Shown piece by piece: positions 42,201-45,200 of a DNA stretch of 64,000 nt (position 1 is the first letter of the stretch; each line of letters begins with the position of its first letter). This DNA is from Anolis sagrei. Lineage: Eukaryota > Chordata > Lepidosauria > Squamata > Anolidae. Made by a program: the position numbers and the translations under genes. A model generated the notes under the pieces. It saw only the letters and a program-made list of their open reading frames with translations. It had not been told where the DNA came from and ran no database searches. The DNA lies in contig NC_090022.1 in NCBI RefSeq assembly GCF_037176765.1, forward strand, positions 57,863,209-57,927,208. The letters run 5' to 3'.

Positions 42201-45200
42201 TCGCCTGTCTAGGCTGAAATATGTGGTATAGAAATAAAGCAAATAAATAAATAAATAAATACAGAGAAGCATAGGCTTTGCTGGGGGGATCCAGTCCCAC
42301 AGCTTTACAGCCAGCCTTCACTGGGAATTGAAGACCTTCTTTCCTCTTGGAAATCTACAAAAGACTCTGTTTGGTAAGGACCACTCATGGCAGCCATAAC
42401 GCAATTTGGACCGGGTGTAGGGACCCATGCCAGCAGAGCCTAAGACAGATTGCCCAGATAGAGGTCACAGGCCCAGCGCGTGACAGCACAGGCACACTTG
42501 GTTCTACATTGCCAGGAGATCTTGGACTCTTCTTTCTGAGGCACCCTTGGTGCCACACTCTTTCTGGTGCCAGATTTTAGTCCACTTTCCCACTGATCCA
42601 TCTCTTCTAGAGCTTAAGCACCTCCACAGTTTACACCTCTGGAAGGACAGACATAGGAAAGCAGGTGGAAGATGAGAAGATGGATCATTGAGAAATGGGT
42701 TTAATCTCTGGTCAAGTCTTCATGATATAAAGTGGTAAATGGAGTAAGGGGCTGGCACTTTTGGCAGGATATGGAAGAACAGATGGGGGGCAAAGAGAGG
42801 GATCAGTGGAAAAGGGGATTGAGGAGTGAGGAAGAGAGTATATCAGCAGGAAAGGGGTTTAAACTCACTCAAAAATTCAAAATTTTCATGGTGGGAAGAT
42901 AGTAAATACAGTGAGGAACTGGTTCTGTAGTCAGGACATGGAAGGAGAGCTGAGCTGAAGGGGCAGCAGAAGGAGTGTGCTGAAGAGGTCAAGCTAGGTA
43001 GGCCGCAGGTATAAACTCACAAATAATCAACTCTGTGAAAAAGAAACCTGCAAACATGGTGTTTAAATCTAAAATGTATCTCACCAGCTGTGACCAGGAA
43101 ATGTCCGTGCCTGTGCTGTTAAGCTGCTTTTGAGACACAGTTGTAAGGTTTGTGGTCTCTCTTTATATGTGCCTTTTTTAAAAAAAAAAAACTAGATTTG
43201 TATTGGGAAGCCATTAAATAGAGAAATGACTGGACAGATTGGGGCATTTCATTTCCCTTCTTCTGAACAGATAATTATAGTGTGTTCAAAAGCAATGGAG
43301 CAATTCTCATACTCATGGTTTCCCATGATAGTGATGGGACATACCATTTATACTAAAGACTGGCATATGAAGCCAAAGCTCTGCAAAAAATTTATTTGAC
43401 TCTCCATTTTGCTCAGGTTATTCCTAAGGACACTTCGAATGTTGCTCCAGAAGATGGGGTTTATATCCATGGATTATTTTTAGATGGGGCTCGCTGGGAC
43501 AGAACACAGTCAGTAATTCAGTATTTTGTATATTATTAGCATATGTTAATTGCTTTCCTGCATTTCCTGCTTCCTTATATTCAACTTTTTTCTGTATCTT
43601 TCTTGAAATGTTTCATATTGAAAACAAATATGTTTACTTCCACTAATAAATTAAATAGAACTAATCAATGTTTTTATTAATATAATCAGATATATTATTT
43701 GCTCAGTTGCTCTAAAGGGAAATTGCTGCTTAAAATATAGGAACCTCGATAAACATTCTAGCAATAATAGTAATGCTTGCACAGCATGTAACCATAGCAA
43801 CTCAGAATCTTGAGTTATTTTCAGGTCTCACTTTTTAAAGACATTAATCTGAATTTTCATCTAACATTGTCTGGGCTTCAAAGGCTGGGATACTTTCCTT
43901 GTCAATTCTCCGTACATATCAGTTTCCTCCATTTAATTAAGCCCCTTTTCAATATTAAAGCATGCATAGAACTCTGTTTTGGAACAATCATTTTTACTTT
44001 GTCATGAAAGTCAGATTCATGAAAGCTGGAATAATGGATGCCCTAACTATCTGTTGTCTCTTAATCTACAAATACCATATTTTCTGGCATACTAGGCGAC
44101 TGGGCGCATAAGACGACCTCTCAATTTTCAATTTAAAATTTAAAATTTTGGATATACTTGTCCTATTAAACTACCCCTCTTGCCAGCCCCTTCAGACCCC
44201 AAAGCCTCCTCTCCTGGGCTTTGAGGCAGCTTTAGAGGCAGCCTCCCCTCCACTGGCAGCCAGGCCTCGCCACAGCCAGCCAACCACCGTGCTCATCACT
44301 TCCTGTTTTGGATCCAAAACAAGATGGAGGCTCCTAACGGGCAAGGGAGGTGGGCAGCTGTCCTGCGCTGAAGCAGGGCGCCCGAAGCAGCAGCAGCTGC
44401 TGCCCTCCTCCAGCGCCACTTGTCTCCTGCTGCTGGGCTTCAGCCTCACCGAGGGGCTCTTCCACTCCAGGCTCATGTCAGCTGTTAGTGCGGTGGCGGC
44501 GGAGGAGGTGATATTCTTGCCGAACAGGTGAATCGCCTCCTCCTCTGCCACCGCTTTACTGACAGCTGGGTGGGCCTGGAGTAGAGGAGCCCCTGGTGAA
44601 GCTAAAGCCCGGCAGCGGCAGATAAGCGGAACCTGAGGGCTGCCCTCCAGCGCTGCTTGTCTCCCGCTGCTGAGCTTCAGTTTCACTGAGGGGCTCTTCA
44701 TATGGTCGCTGCATATGGCAGAGATGCGAATACAGCAGTTTTTGAGCTCCCACCACCATATGCAGTGACTGCAGATTCTCCAGTCTGGCTCGGAAGTTTC
44801 AGCACCTGTCCTGTAAGACGTTAACGGAATATGAGACAACACCTGACTTTTGAGAAGATTTTCCTGGGTTAAAAAAATAGTCTTATATGCCAGAAAATAC
44901 TGTACTTTTTTAATGTATGCCCCCTCCCCCATTTTTTTCTTATTTCTAGACATTTTTTTCCTTCATGTTATCATGTACAACTTTATTCCAGGCAAATATC
45001 AATTCAATTATTCTCTTGTTATTTTAAGATTGTAATTCTTTATTTCTCTTGCCAGAGGATGTCTTACTGAACAACACCCTAAAATACTCTTTGACATGAT
45101 GCCAATTATTTGGATAAAGCCGAGTAAGTATATTCTTGGCAAATTGTTTCCTGAAAAGGCTCTGGTCCTTCCCTTGTACAATATGTAGAATCCATTAATC

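Noticed and set aside
44192-44953. 253-codon minus-strand open frame
   Set aside because: It lies almost wholly inside a nonautonomous DNA transposon with inverted ends, is GC-driven, has low-complexity Ser/Ala/Pro composition and shows no domain.
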